Assembly: GCF_044068625.1 (NCBI RefSeq)
Contig: NZ_JBIPKH010000010.1
Location: forward strand, 1 to 64,000
DNA from: Desulfurivibrio sp044068625
GTDB lineage: Bacteria; Desulfobacterota; Desulfobulbia; Desulfobulbales; Desulfurivibrionaceae
Length of the DNA stretch: 64,000 nucleotides
Direction: 5' to 3'
Shown: positions 44,036-51,682 of the stretch, piece by piece
Layout: each line of letters starts with the position of its first letter
Position numbering within the stretch: the stretch's first letter is position 1
Notes under the pieces: model-generated
What the model was told of the DNA's origin: nothing
Databases searched by the model: none
What the model saw: only the letters and a program-made list of their open reading frames with translations
Program-made: the position numbers and the translations under genes

Positions 44036-44041
44036 TATCCG

Positions 44042-44299
44042 CTATTCCGCCAGGCCGAGAAGGATTCGATAGTGGCTCCCCTCCCGGCTAACTTTAACCT
44101 CATAGCCCATATTGGCGGCGATATCGGGAATGGTATTGGTCGCGTCCCGGTTATCGGTCAGAATCGCCAGCCTTTTGGCCCCGCATTGCAGATCCAGGCC
44201 ATGGTTGTTGATCGCCTCCAGAGCCACCAGCATGGTGGCGGGGCAAACCTGGCCCCGCATGTCGATCTCGATGGTTCTCGCGTCCCGTTCCGTTGCCAT
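44042..44299 (-). CDS. TusA-like sulfurtransferase
   Basis: 85 residues with the TusA signature MRGQVCPATMLVALEAI, in which the Cys of CPATM carries sulfur. TusA proteins relay sulfane sulfur in tRNA thiolation and dissimilatory sulfur metabolism. Start at ATG 44299 behind GGAG; a TTG at 44317 is an unlikely alternative. It lies 6 bases before the hybrid kinase and 27 after yeeE, a YeeE-TusA pair known from thiosulfate uptake systems. Confidence 0.85.
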   Translation of the reverse strand: MATERDARTIEIDMRGQVCPATMLVALEAINNHGLDLQCGAKRLAILTDNRDATNTIPDIAANMGYEVKVSREGSHYRILLGLAE

Positions 44300-44325
44300 C
44301 GCGTTGACTCCGCCCAACTTTGTGA

Positions 44326-45438
44326 TTAGCGCACCAGCAGTCTGAACAGTTTAACACCGAGCCAGGTGCCGGGGAAAATACCCAACAGAAAAAGAATGCT
44401 CTGCATGACCATGATCGGCAGCCCGCCCATCAGATGCCAGACATTGCAGGCCGGAACCATCCGGGCCGCCAGCCCCATGAGAATACCACCGGCCAGGGCG
44501 CTGAGCAACTGGCGAAGCGGGACCCGCAGGTAAACGGCAAACTCCCGCAGCATCACGGCGGAGAGGGTACTCCCCAGCACCACCCCCACCGCCAGGGGCA
44601 ACTGGATGGCAAAGAGCAGATCGGGCCGGGGACCGGGGCCGCCGGTCAGCCGGGCGCCACTGGCGGGATGGAGCACGTCCAGGGAGACCGCCTGGAAAAA
44701 ACTCTGCCCCGCCACCCACTCGGGAGCCACCACCGCGGCCCCCATGGCGGCAAGCTTGGTGAAGGAGGTGGTGACCCCCATGGGCATCCCCACCAACAGG
44801 TAGGAGGCCAAGCCGATGACAGCCAGGATGGTCGCAGCCTGCCAGGGCTGGAGATAACCCGCCACCGAAACCGGGCGCCTCAGCAGCCCCTGCCGTCCCC
44901 AGCGCCAGAGGAGAAAAAGCGCCGGCAACCAGAAGAACAGGAGGGGCAGCAAGGGGTCCAGGTTCAGCAACTGGGGCAGGGTGATCCGCTCCGGAGCCAG
45001 GATGGTGGCCCGGGCCAACTCTTTCCACCAGGGATGGATCAGGGCATAGAGGCCGCTGCCCAGAATCAGGCCCAGAAAGGCGACGGCGCTGACCACGCTG
45101 CCGGCTCCCATCTTATAGAGGGTGCCGAACACGCAACCACCGGCCAGGACCATCCCCAGACCGAAGACCATCCCCCCCAGGAGATTGACCAGGGCGGGGG
45201 GGGCCAGAATGGGAAAGGGGTAAAGGGGGAGCAGACCGGCCTGGCGGGCCAGCTCGAAAAGGAGCATGGTCACCACCACCTGGAGGAAGAGGATCCGCAA
45301 GCCGCCATAGCGGCCAAAGAGGAAGGCGTCCCGGAACATCCCCGCCACGCAGTAGTCGGAACGATGCATGACAAAACCGGCGGTCAGGCCCAGCAAAAGG
45401 CCGGTCAGGACAATAAGGACCAGGGAGCCGGTGATCAT
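44326..45438 (-). CDS. YeeE/TsuA-type sulfur compound transporter
   Basis: 370 residues from ATG 45438, about nine to ten membrane segments. It keeps cysteines that in the thiosulfate channel TsuA line the path: HRSDYCVAGMFRD near the N-terminus, LAGGCVFGTLYKMG in the middle and VPACNVWHLMGGLP near the end. It probably imports thiosulfate or a related anion. The start is coupled to a preceding short reading frame (see 45435). Alternative GTG start at 45504 has no ribosome site. Confidence 0.88.
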   Translation of the reverse strand: MITGSLVLIVLTGLLLGLTAGFVMHRSDYCVAGMFRDAFLFGRYGGLRILFLQVVVTMLLFELARQAGLLPLYPFPILAPPALVNLLGGMVFGLGMVLAGGCVFGTLYKMGAGSVVSAVAFLGLILGSGLYALIHPWWKELARATILAPERITLPQLLNLDPLLPLLFFWLPALFLLWRWGRQGLLRRPVSVAGYLQPWQAATILAVIGLASYLLVGMPMGVTTSFTKLAAMGAAVVAPEWVAGQSFFQAVSLDVLHPASGARLTGGPGPRPDLLFAIQLPLAVGVVLGSTLSAVMLREFAVYLRVPLRQLLSALAGGILMGLAARMVPACNVWHLMGGLPIMVMQSILFLLGIFPGTWLGVKLFRLLVR

Positions 45439-45461
45439 GGTTTGGGCTGCTGCTTGGGCAT
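45435..45461 (-). CDS. Possible 8-codon leader peptide upstream of yeeE
   Basis: ATG at 45461 preceded by AGGAAGAG, then MPKQQPKP and TGA, whose last bases overlap the yeeE ATG (ATGA). It could couple translation of yeeE or stall the ribosome (Pro-Lys-Pro-stop). No Cys codon, so it is not an obvious sulfur-responsive leader. The promoter at 45511-45539 places it in the leader of the yeeE transcript. Confidence 0.4.
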   Translation of the reverse strand: MPKQQPKP

Positions 45462-45510
45462 CTTCTCTTCCTGTTGAGGGAGCGGGGGATAATTTTCCTT
45501 CCACCCGGCG

Positions 45511-45539
45511 ACTATACCAAACTTTTAGCGCAGTTTAAA
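45511..45539 (-). promoter_or_regulatory. Promoter of yeeE-tusA-kinase operon
   Basis: Minus-strand TTTAAA (45539-45534), 17-base spacer, TATAGT (45516-45511) preceded by TGG (extended -10). It overlaps the stop of the upstream membrane-protein gene. Expected start about 45504. Confidence 0.55.
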
Positions 45540-46412
45540 AGCCCCTTGTTCGTTATCCGGGCCGGACAGCTCGGACTTGAAAAAGTTATAGGCGTAGATG
45601 ATCCCCAGGGCGAACAGGGCGGTGCCGCCCCCCAGCAGTGCTCCAAGCAGGGGCGGGGCGATCAGGGCCAGCCGGATCAGCACCGTTACCACCGCGAAGC
45701 CGGAGTTGCGGAAGGCCCCCAGATAACCGCCGCTGTAACGCAACGAGATCAGGACCAAAAGCACGTCGGTAAAAATCAGCAGGGTATAAAATTTTTCAAA
45801 GACGCTTTCGGGCTTGCCCTGGCTCAGATAATGCCAGAGGTCGTAGGTCACGATCAGGACGAAACCGGCCAGCAGCAGCAGGGCGATCCCCTTTTTGGTC
45901 AGAATGAAGCGGACCCGCTCCTCCGACTCCCCCCCCAGGGGATAGGGGCGCCGCACCCGATAATAAAACCCCAGCACCACAAAGATCACTAAAGCGCCGG
46001 CCGCCGAGGAGACCATGGGCAGCAGGGCCGGTTCGACCTGGGACCAGAGCAGGGGCTCGTCGAGATGGCTGATCTCCTTGAAGGTGTTCCGCAGCAGGAT
46101 CAGGGAGAGGATCTCCAGCTGCTTACCCACCGAAATGGTCACCGACTTGGAGAGGGCCAGGGTCAGCCCCACCACCTCCAGCACCAGCACCATGGTAAAG
46201 GCCCACTCGATGGCGACCAGATGGTTGCGGGGGATCAGGGCCGCCAGGGGCAACGGCAGCCAGCCCTGACGGTTGCCTTCAATCAGCAGAATCGCCCCGA
46301 GAAAAAAGGTCACCAGAAAGAGGGAGGCCCGGCGATGGCCGGTGGGACTCTCCCACCCCTTTTCCAGCAGATCAAACCAGTGTCCGCCCCGGTTCAGCAA
46401 TCCCTGCTTCAT
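45525..46412 (-). CDS. Hypothetical multi-pass membrane protein
   Basis: 295 residues, about seven membrane segments, unrecognised. N-terminus LLNRGGHWFDLLEKGWES, membrane helices of 20-25 residues, a charged loop VRRPYPLGGESEERVRF. ATG at 46412 follows AGGAGG. A much longer reading frame extending upstream lies antisense to the phosphomannomutase and is rejected. It is 86 bases ahead of yeeE on the same strand and may serve the same system. Confidence 0.8.
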   Translation of the reverse strand: MKQGLLNRGGHWFDLLEKGWESPTGHRRASLFLVTFFLGAILLIEGNRQGWLPLPLAALIPRNHLVAIEWAFTMVLVLEVVGLTLALSKSVTISVGKQLEILSLILLRNTFKEISHLDEPLLWSQVEPALLPMVSSAAGALVIFVVLGFYYRVRRPYPLGGESEERVRFILTKKGIALLLLAGFVLIVTYDLWHYLSQGKPESVFEKFYTLLIFTDVLLVLISLRYSGGYLGAFRNSGFAVVTVLIRLALIAPPLLGALLGGGTALFALGIIYAYNFFKSELSGPDNEQGAFKLR

Positions 46413-46481
46413 CAACCCCTCTCCTCCTGGCTGGCTGAGCCGCCGATCCTCCTTGACCGGCGACCCGGGGCAACTTATCCC

Positions 46482-46510
46482 TAGGCAAATGGCCCAAGGC
46501 CAAATATGAT
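46482..46510 (+). promoter_or_regulatory. Promoter of phosphomannomutase gene
   Basis: TAGGCA (46482-46487), 17-base spacer, TATGAT (46505-46510); start about 46517, 40 bases ahead of the ATG. Confidence 0.5.
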
Positions 46511-46559
46511 AGCACGTTATTAGCCCCCATCGCCAACAAACCGTAACCGAGGTTGAGAG

Positions 46560-47966
46560 ATGCCCACCGAATCGCGACTGCCGGCCTGCTTCAAGGCCTA
46601 CGATATCCGGGGCCGGGTCCCCGAAGAGCTCAACGAGGATCTGGCCCACCGCATTGGTTTGGCTTTTGCCGCCCAGCTTAAACCCCGCCGGGTGGTGATC
46701 GGCTGCGACATCCGCCTCTCCAGCCCGGGACTCAGCGCCGCCCTGGCCCGGGGCCTGCGGGAAGCGGGGGTGGAGGTCTTGAAGCTGGGGCTCTGCGGCA
46801 CCGAAGAGGTTTACTTCGCCACCGCCCACCTCCAAGCCGACGGCGGCATCATGGTCACCGCCAGCCACAACCCCGCCGACTACAACGGCATGAAACTGGT
46901 CAGGGAGCAGGCCCGGCCGATCTCCGGCGATTCCGGCCTCAACGAGATCGGGGCCCTGGCGGTGGAGCTGGGCCGGGGGGGAAGCCCGCGGCCGGTCCCC
47001 GCCACCCCGCCGGAGCAGATCGGCGGCTGCAAGCACGTTTGCCGGCCGGCGGCCACCCGGGCGGCCTATATTCAGCACCTGCTGGGTTATATCGATCAGG
47101 CCAAACTTAAACCCCTGACCATCGTGGCCAACCCCGGCAACGGCGGGGCCGGGGCGGTGGTGGACGCCTTGGCCGCCCACCTGCCCTTCACCTTCATCCG
47201 CCGGCAATGGGAGCCCGACGGTCGTTTTCCCCACGGGGTGCCCAACCCCCTGCTCCCGGAAAACCGGGAGGTCACCGCCCAGGCGGTCCGGGAGCACCAG
47301 GCCGATCTGGGACTGGCCTGGGATGGGGATTTCGACCGCTGCTTCTTCTTCGATGAACAGGGCAACTTCATCGAGGGCTACTATCTGGTGGGGTTGCTGG
47401 CCCAGGCCATGCTGGCCCGCCACCCCGGCGGCAAGATCATCCACGATCCCCGCCTGACCTGGAACACCGAGGAGATCGTGCGCCGAGCCGGCGGGATTCC
47501 GGTGCTGGCCAAAACCGGGCATGCCTTTATCAAGGAGCGGATGCGCCAAGAGGACGCGGTTTACGGCGGCGAGATGAGCGCCCACCACTATTTCCGCGAT
47601 TTCTCCTACTGCGATTCGGGGATGATCCCCTGGCTGCTGGTTTGCGAACTGCTGGCCACCAGCGGCCGCACCCTGGGCCAACTGGTGGCCGCCATGCAAC
47701 AGGCCTTTCCGGTGAGCGGCGAGATCAATCGCCGGGTGGCCGATTCGGCAGCGGCCATCGCCCGGGTTAAGGCCTGGTGCGCCGATCTCCCCGGCGCCTA
47801 CGATTACACCGACGGGCTCAGCTTCAGCGGCGACCAGTTCCGCCTTAATCTGCGCTCCTCCAACACCGAACCCCTGCTGCGGCTCAATATCGAAACCCGG
47901 GCCAACCCGGAACTGTTGCGGCGAATCACCGCCCAAGTCCTGGCCCTGATTGAAACAACCGACTGA
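46560..47966 (+). CDS. Phosphomannomutase/phosphoglucomutase
   Basis: 468 residues of the alpha-D-phosphohexomutase family: active-site serine loop TASHNPADYNGMK, metal-binding loop DGDFDRCF, sugar-binding GGEMSAHHYFRD and phosphate-binding RSSNTEPLLR. It interconverts mannose or glucose 1- and 6-phosphates for surface polysaccharide synthesis. Its 3' neighbour begins 12 bases on. Confidence 0.95.
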   Translation: MPTESRLPACFKAYDIRGRVPEELNEDLAHRIGLAFAAQLKPRRVVIGCDIRLSSPGLSAALARGLREAGVEVLKLGLCGTEEVYFATAHLQADGGIMVTASHNPADYNGMKLVREQARPISGDSGLNEIGALAVELGRGGSPRPVPATPPEQIGGCKHVCRPAATRAAYIQHLLGYIDQAKLKPLTIVANPGNGGAGAVVDALAAHLPFTFIRRQWEPDGRFPHGVPNPLLPENREVTAQAVREHQADLGLAWDGDFDRCFFFDEQGNFIEGYYLVGLLAQAMLARHPGGKIIHDPRLTWNTEEIVRRAGGIPVLAKTGHAFIKERMRQEDAVYGGEMSAHHYFRDFSYCDSGMIPWLLVCELLATSGRTLGQLVAAMQQAFPVSGEINRRVADSAAAIARVKAWCADLPGAYDYTDGLSFSGDQFRLNLRSSNTEPLLRLNIETRANPELLRRITAQVLALIETTD

Positions 47967-47978
47967 CGGACTGAAAAG

Positions 47979-48434
47979 ATGCGTTTTTTATTGGCTTGCG
48001 CCACGATCCTGCTCCTTGCCGCCCAGGCCCAGGCCAGCGAACTGACGGTCAAGGTCACCAAAGTGGAGAGCGCCGAGGGGGGGGTTTACGTGGCCCTCTA
48101 CGGCCTCGAAGATGGTTTTCCCAGCCGGCCCTGCCGCTGGTGCCAGAGGGTTCCCGCCCAACCGGGCACGGTGGCGGTGCTTTTTCCCCACCTGCCCCCG
48201 GGCCGGTACGCCGTTTCGGTTTACCACGACGTTAACGGCAACGGACGGCTGGACACCAACCGCTTCGGGGTTCCCACCGAACCCTACGGTTTTTCCCTGG
48301 ACGCCCGGGGTTCCTTCGGGCCACCCTCCTTCGAGGATGCCAGCTTTACCGTGGCCGACCAGCCCCTGGCCCTGGAGATCAACCTGGTGAGCAACCCTCC
48401 GGCCCCGGAGCCGGAGCCGGAGCCGAATTTCTAA
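47979..48434 (+). CDS. DUF2141 secreted protein
   Basis: 151 residues with a signal peptide (LLACATILLLAAQAQA) and a mature beta-sandwich of the DUF2141 type. It carries a calcium-binding-like loop DVNGNGRLD and a CRWC pair that may form a disulfide. The tail is Pro/Glu-rich. Function unknown. Shares a transcript with the phosphomannomutase. Confidence 0.85.
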   Translation: MRFLLACATILLLAAQAQASELTVKVTKVESAEGGVYVALYGLEDGFPSRPCRWCQRVPAQPGTVAVLFPHLPPGRYAVSVYHDVNGNGRLDTNRFGVPTEPYGFSLDARGSFGPPSFEDASFTVADQPLALEINLVSNPPAPEPEPEPNF

Positions 48435-48484
48435 CCGCTGCCCCCGGCCGAGCCCTGGCCGTTAACGGGTCACCCCATCATTAT

Positions 48485-48504
48485 TTTGGGTATATACCAA
48501 AAAC
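48485..48504. promoter_or_regulatory. Operator-like palindrome upstream of DUF302 operon
   Basis: TTTTGG-G-TATATA-CCAAAA: inner palindrome GGTATATACC at 48489-48498 is perfect, outer arms match with one offset base. It sits 5 bases upstream of the -35. Confidence 0.5.
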
Positions 48505-48508
48505 TCCC

Positions 48509-48537
48509 TTGACAGCCACTTAAGCATCTCCTAATGT
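48509..48537 (+). promoter_or_regulatory. Promoter of DUF302-symporter-NifX operon
   Basis: TTGACA (48509-48514), 17-base spacer, TAATGT (48532-48537). A GC-rich dyad (48555-48590) lies in the leader before the ribosome site. Confidence 0.65.
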
Positions 48538-48623
48538 TGGCATATGTTCAAAACTGCCGGGGCGGGGTTGGGTTTCCGATCCCCACCGGGCTCATAAAAA
48601 GTTTACGCCAGGGAGGTATGGAA

Positions 48624-49034
48624 ATGCAGCAACAGGATCTTTACCGCACGGAAAGCAGCAAGCCGGTGGCCCAATTTGCCAGGGACCTGAAAGAGGTGGC
48701 CGCCACATATGGTTTTGTGGTCCACAACGCCGAGAAGATGGCCATGGCCGAGGCCTTTGCCCGCCACAACGCCCCGGTGGCACCGGATTTCGATCTCCAT
48801 ATGATTCAGCTCTGCAAACCGGAAAAGGCCGCCCAGAGCATGGGGGCCAACCCCGAACGCTCGGTGCTGATGCCCAAGTTCGTCATGGCCTTCAGCGGCG
48901 AGGGAAAAACCCAGATCCGTTTTTTGCGCTATAACGCCGAGGAGATCGCGGCGGTGGTCGGTGATCCCCAGTTTCCGGCCTCCCTGGCCGAAACCTACGG
49001 GCGGATCGTCACCATGATCGAAGAGGCCAGGTAA
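48624..49034 (+). CDS. DUF302 family protein
   Basis: 136 residues of the DUF302 fold (AQFARDLKEVAATYGFVVHNAEKMA; HMIQLCKPEKAAQSM; VLMPKFVMAFSGEGKTQIRFLRY). DUF302 proteins are small dimers of unknown function often near heme, thiosulfate or metal genes. Start at ATG 48624 gives 7 bases from GGGAGG; ATG 48618 would be too close. First gene of the operon. Confidence 0.8.
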   Translation: MQQQDLYRTESSKPVAQFARDLKEVAATYGFVVHNAEKMAMAEAFARHNAPVAPDFDLHMIQLCKPEKAAQSMGANPERSVLMPKFVMAFSGEGKTQIRFLRYNAEEIAAVVGDPQFPASLAETYGRIVTMIEEAR

Positions 49035-49052
49035 CCGTACGGGGCAAGCACC

Positions 49053-50039
49053 ATGTGGAATTTATTGCAGAAAATCAACAAGCAACTGGTCTACGCCATC
49101 CCCGCCATGATGGCGTTGGGTTTTCTCTTCGGCACCATGGTCGACCGGGAGCAGGTGCGGGGCCTGACCATCCTGATCGTTCCCCTCACCATCCTGATGG
49201 TTTACCCGATGATGATCTCCCTGAACATCGCCCAGCTCAAGGCGGGGGTCAAAAACGTCAGGCTCCAGGGGGTGACCCAGTTGGTCAACTTCGCCCTGAT
49301 CCCCTTTTTGGCTTACGGCCTGGGGCTCTTCTTCTTCCCCGATCGCCCCTACCTGGCCCTGGGGCTGCTGCTGGCGGCCCTGCTGCCCACCAGCGGCATG
49401 ACCATCTCCTGGACCGGCTTTGCCCGGGGCAATCTGGGGGCGGCCATCAACATGACGGTGATCGGCCTGACCCTGGGCTCCCTGCTGACCCCCCTTTACC
49501 TGCAGTGGTTGATGGGTGCCCGGGTGGAGGTGGATATGGCCCAGGTGGTCAAGCAGATTCTGCTGATCGTTTTCCTGCCCATGACTCTGGGTTATTTTAC
49601 CCGCCAGGGGCTGGTGGCCCGCTACGGTCAGGAGGGCTTCAAGAAAAACTGGGCGCCCCGCTTTCCCCCCATCTCCACCCTGGGGGTGCTGGGGATCGTC
49701 TTTGTCGCCATCGCCCTCAACGCCCGGACCATCGGGGAGCAACCGGCCCTGCTGCTGGCGGTTATTCTGCCCCTGCTGCTGCTTTATCTGGCCAACTTCA
49801 CCATCAGCACCCTGGTGGGTCGGCTGCTTTTTGCCCGGGGGGATGCCATCGCCCTGGTTTACGGCACGGTGATGCGCAATCTCTCCATCGCCCTGGCCAT
49901 CGCCATCAACGCCTTCGGCACCCAGGGGGCGGACGCGGCCATGGTCATCGCGGTGGCCTATATCGTGCAAGTGCAAGCCGCGGCCTGGTACGTGCGCTTA
50001 ACCGATCGTTTCTTCGGACCGGTGCCGGCCACCGCCTGA
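49053..50039 (+). CDS. Bile acid:sodium symporter/arsenite-pump superfamily protein
   Basis: 328 residues with about ten membrane segments, typical of the BASS/ACR3 superfamily. The ACR3 active-site cysteine is absent (no Cys in the predicted TM4 region PTSGMTISW), so arsenite export is doubtful and an organic or inorganic anion is possible. Between DUF302 and a NifX-like protein in the same operon. The substrate is unknown. Confidence 0.85.
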   Translation: MWNLLQKINKQLVYAIPAMMALGFLFGTMVDREQVRGLTILIVPLTILMVYPMMISLNIAQLKAGVKNVRLQGVTQLVNFALIPFLAYGLGLFFFPDRPYLALGLLLAALLPTSGMTISWTGFARGNLGAAINMTVIGLTLGSLLTPLYLQWLMGARVEVDMAQVVKQILLIVFLPMTLGYFTRQGLVARYGQEGFKKNWAPRFPPISTLGVLGIVFVAIALNARTIGEQPALLLAVILPLLLLYLANFTISTLVGRLLFARGDAIALVYGTVMRNLSIALAIAINAFGTQGADAAMVIAVAYIVQVQAAAWYVRLTDRFFGPVPATA

Positions 50040-50098
50040 AAAGCGGCGCCATTCCGCGATCAATAAATAACCAACTAAAACCTAAAAAAGGAGCTGTT

Positions 50099-50488
50099 AT
50101 GAAAAAGTCACGAATCGCCATCCCTTCCAAGCTACCGGGAGGACTGGCGGGGATGCGCTCGGAGCACTTCGGCCACTGCGATCTCTTTACCCTGGTGGAT
50201 ATCACCGAGGGTAAAATCGAGCAGGTGGATACCATCGCCAACGTGGAACATGGAGCCGGCGGCTGCCTGGCCCCGGTCAAACTGTTGAGTGGTAACGGGG
50301 TCAACGCCATGGTGGTGGGCGGCATGGGTAAAAGGCCGTTGATGGCCTTTCACGAGGAGGGGATTGAGGTCTATTACGCCCCCCAGGATCTCTACCCCAG
50401 CGTCCAGCTGGCCCTGGAGGGCTGGCTGGCGGCCCGTTTCGAGAAAATGAACGGCGACCAGGCCTGTCAGGGCAACTGCCATAGCTAA
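50099..50488 (+). CDS. NifX/NafY-like dinitrogenase cofactor-binding domain protein
   Basis: 129 residues of the NifB/NifX cofactor domain type (RIAIPSKLPGGLAGMRSEHFGHCDLFTLVDI; MVVGGMGKRPLMAF). Cysteines CDLF, GGCLAP and CQGNC may bind a cluster. Such proteins often carry metal clusters even in organisms without nitrogenase. AAGGAG precedes the ATG at 50099. The stop overlaps the stop of the convergent DUF134 gene. Confidence 0.85.
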   Translation: MKKSRIAIPSKLPGGLAGMRSEHFGHCDLFTLVDITEGKIEQVDTIANVEHGAGGCLAPVKLLSGNGVNAMVVGGMGKRPLMAFHEEGIEVYYAPQDLYPSVQLALEGWLAARFEKMNGDQACQGNCHS

Positions 50489-50832
50489 GTAAGCTGATCT
50501 TCCCCCGGGAGGGCCCCTTCGCTTTCGGTGGGGGGGGCGCTCTCCGGGGGAGACTCCTCGCCCTCGAAAACCAGGGCGGCACCTTCCACCAGGGCTTCGG
50601 TCACCTTGCGCCGGGCATTGGTGAGAATTCGCTGCACCGTCCCCCGGGAAACCCCCATCCGCTCGCCGGCCTGCTCCTGGAACAACCCCTCCAGATCACA
50701 CAACTTGAGAACTTCCAACTCGTCGCGCTGGAGGACGATCTGGCGCAGCTCGCGCAACGGCTTCCCCGTCGGCTTGAAGGCCTGGCCGCAAAGCTTGAGT
50801 TGACAATGGCGTTGTTTTTTAGGTCTGGGCAC
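50485..50832 (-). CDS. DUF134 (UPF0251) DNA-binding protein
   Basis: 115 residues: N-terminal basic segment with MPRPKKQRHCQL and a helix-turn-helix (LKLCDLEGLFQEQAGERMGVSRGTVQRIL). The tail is acidic and disordered. UPF0251 genes are commonly paired with NifX-like genes, as here, suggesting it regulates them; this is inference. A C-terminal Pro/Glu-rich tail is longer than in many members. Confidence 0.85.
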   Translation of the reverse strand: MPRPKKQRHCQLKLCGQAFKPTGKPLRELRQIVLQRDELEVLKLCDLEGLFQEQAGERMGVSRGTVQRILTNARRKVTEALVEGAALVFEGEESPPESAPPTESEGALPGEDQLT

Positions 50833-50932
50833 AGGGCTTCCTTCCTGGTTTAGATTGGTCTGGCCGTCGCCATTTTCTACCAGTAATCAGCGCAAAAAGC
50901 AAACGGCCGGCCCAGGGTCGGCCGCCATCACA

Positions 50933-50951
50933 CGAAATACAAAAACGTAAC
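50933..50951 (+). promoter_or_regulatory. Operator box A of FmdE-ABC operon
   Basis: CGAAAT-N7-CGTAAC. The same half-sites at the same spacing recur at 50992-51010. It ends 8 bases before the -35 hexamer. Confidence 0.55.
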
Positions 50952-50959
50952 TTTTTTTC

Positions 50960-50988
50960 TTGACTATCCCCCGGCCCTGACCTATGGT
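50960..50988 (+). promoter_or_regulatory. Promoter of FmdE-ABC operon
   Basis: TTGACT (50960-50965), 17-base spacer, TATGGT (50983-50988); start near 50995, inside box B. Confidence 0.7.
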
Positions 50989-50991
50989 GCG

Positions 50992-51010
50992 CGAAATCAA
51001 ATTTCGTAAC
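50992..51010 (+). promoter_or_regulatory. Operator box B of FmdE-ABC operon
   Basis: CGAAAT-N7-CGTAAC overlapping the predicted transcription start; it also contains dyads CGAAAT/ATTTCG and TTCGT/ACGAA. The GTAACAC at 51006-51012 equals one half of the published NikR consensus GTGTTAC-N-GTAACAC. Confidence 0.55.
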
Positions 51011-51041
51011 ACGAACTACCCCCACCCAGGAGAAAGCGCCG

Positions 51042-51653
51042 ATGCAGGAACCCATCAGTCCGGAACAGATCGAACAGACCATCGCCTTCCATGGCCACCA
51101 GTGCCCCGGCCTCTGGATCGGCATTCGGGCCGCCGAGCTCTGCCGGCGGGAGCTGGGCGCCCACCAAGACCAGGCCCCCCTGGTGGCGGTGGTGGAGACC
51201 GACATGTGCGGAGTCGATGCCATCCAGGTCCTGACCGGCTGCACCTTCGGCAAGGGCAACCTGATCCACCGGGATTACGGCAAGTCGGCCTTCTCCTTTT
51301 TTCGCCGCCGGGACGGCAAGGGGCTGCGGGCTCTGTTCCGGAACGCGGTGATGGGGGAGACGGGGCCGGAGCTGCGGGAGCTGATGAAAAAGGTCTTTGC
51401 CGGCCAGGCCAGCGAAGCGGAGAAAAAACGGGCCGGGGAACTCAAGGAGGAAAATCGGCAAAAGGTGATGGCCGCCTCCCTGGAGGAGCTTTTCACCATC
51501 AGCGAACCGGGCCCCATCCCCCGGGGAGCCAAAATTCTCGACAGCCTGGAGTGCGTGGCCTGTGGGGAGTCCACCATGGAGTCCCGCACCCGCCGCTTTG
51601 CCGGCCAGACCTACTGCATCCCCTGCTTTGAGCAGGTGGAGCAGAAAAAATAG
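51042..51653 (+). CDS. FmdE-like protein with zinc ribbon
   Basis: 203 residues. N-terminal FmdE-type domain with FHGHQCPGLWIGIRAAELC and VETDMCGVDAIQVLTGCTFGKGN; C-terminal zinc-ribbon-like CVACGESTMESRTRRFAGQTYC..C. FmdE was named from formylmethanofuran dehydrogenase but is widespread in anaerobes without methanogenesis. First gene of an operon with a peptide/nickel-type ABC transporter, so a metal or cofactor role is plausible. AGGAG precedes the ATG. Confidence 0.85.
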   Translation: MQEPISPEQIEQTIAFHGHQCPGLWIGIRAAELCRRELGAHQDQAPLVAVVETDMCGVDAIQVLTGCTFGKGNLIHRDYGKSAFSFFRRRDGKGLRALFRNAVMGETGPELRELMKKVFAGQASEAEKKRAGELKEENRQKVMAASLEELFTISEPGPIPRGAKILDSLECVACGESTMESRTRRFAGQTYCIPCFEQVEQKK

Positions 51654-51682
51654 CTCGCCGGCGACAACAAGAGAGGTAAGAG

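Noticed and set aside
46413..47936. Upstream extension of the multi-pass membrane protein
   Set aside because: It lies antisense to the phosphomannomutase; ATG 46412 has a strong ribosome site.
49053..50039. Arsenite efflux pump Acr3
   Set aside because: The membrane topology fits the superfamily but the conserved Cys needed for arsenite is missing; kept as a general symporter.
51042..51653. FmdE as evidence of methanogenesis
   Set aside because: No other formylmethanofuran or methanogenesis gene is present; FmdE-like proteins occur widely in bacteria.
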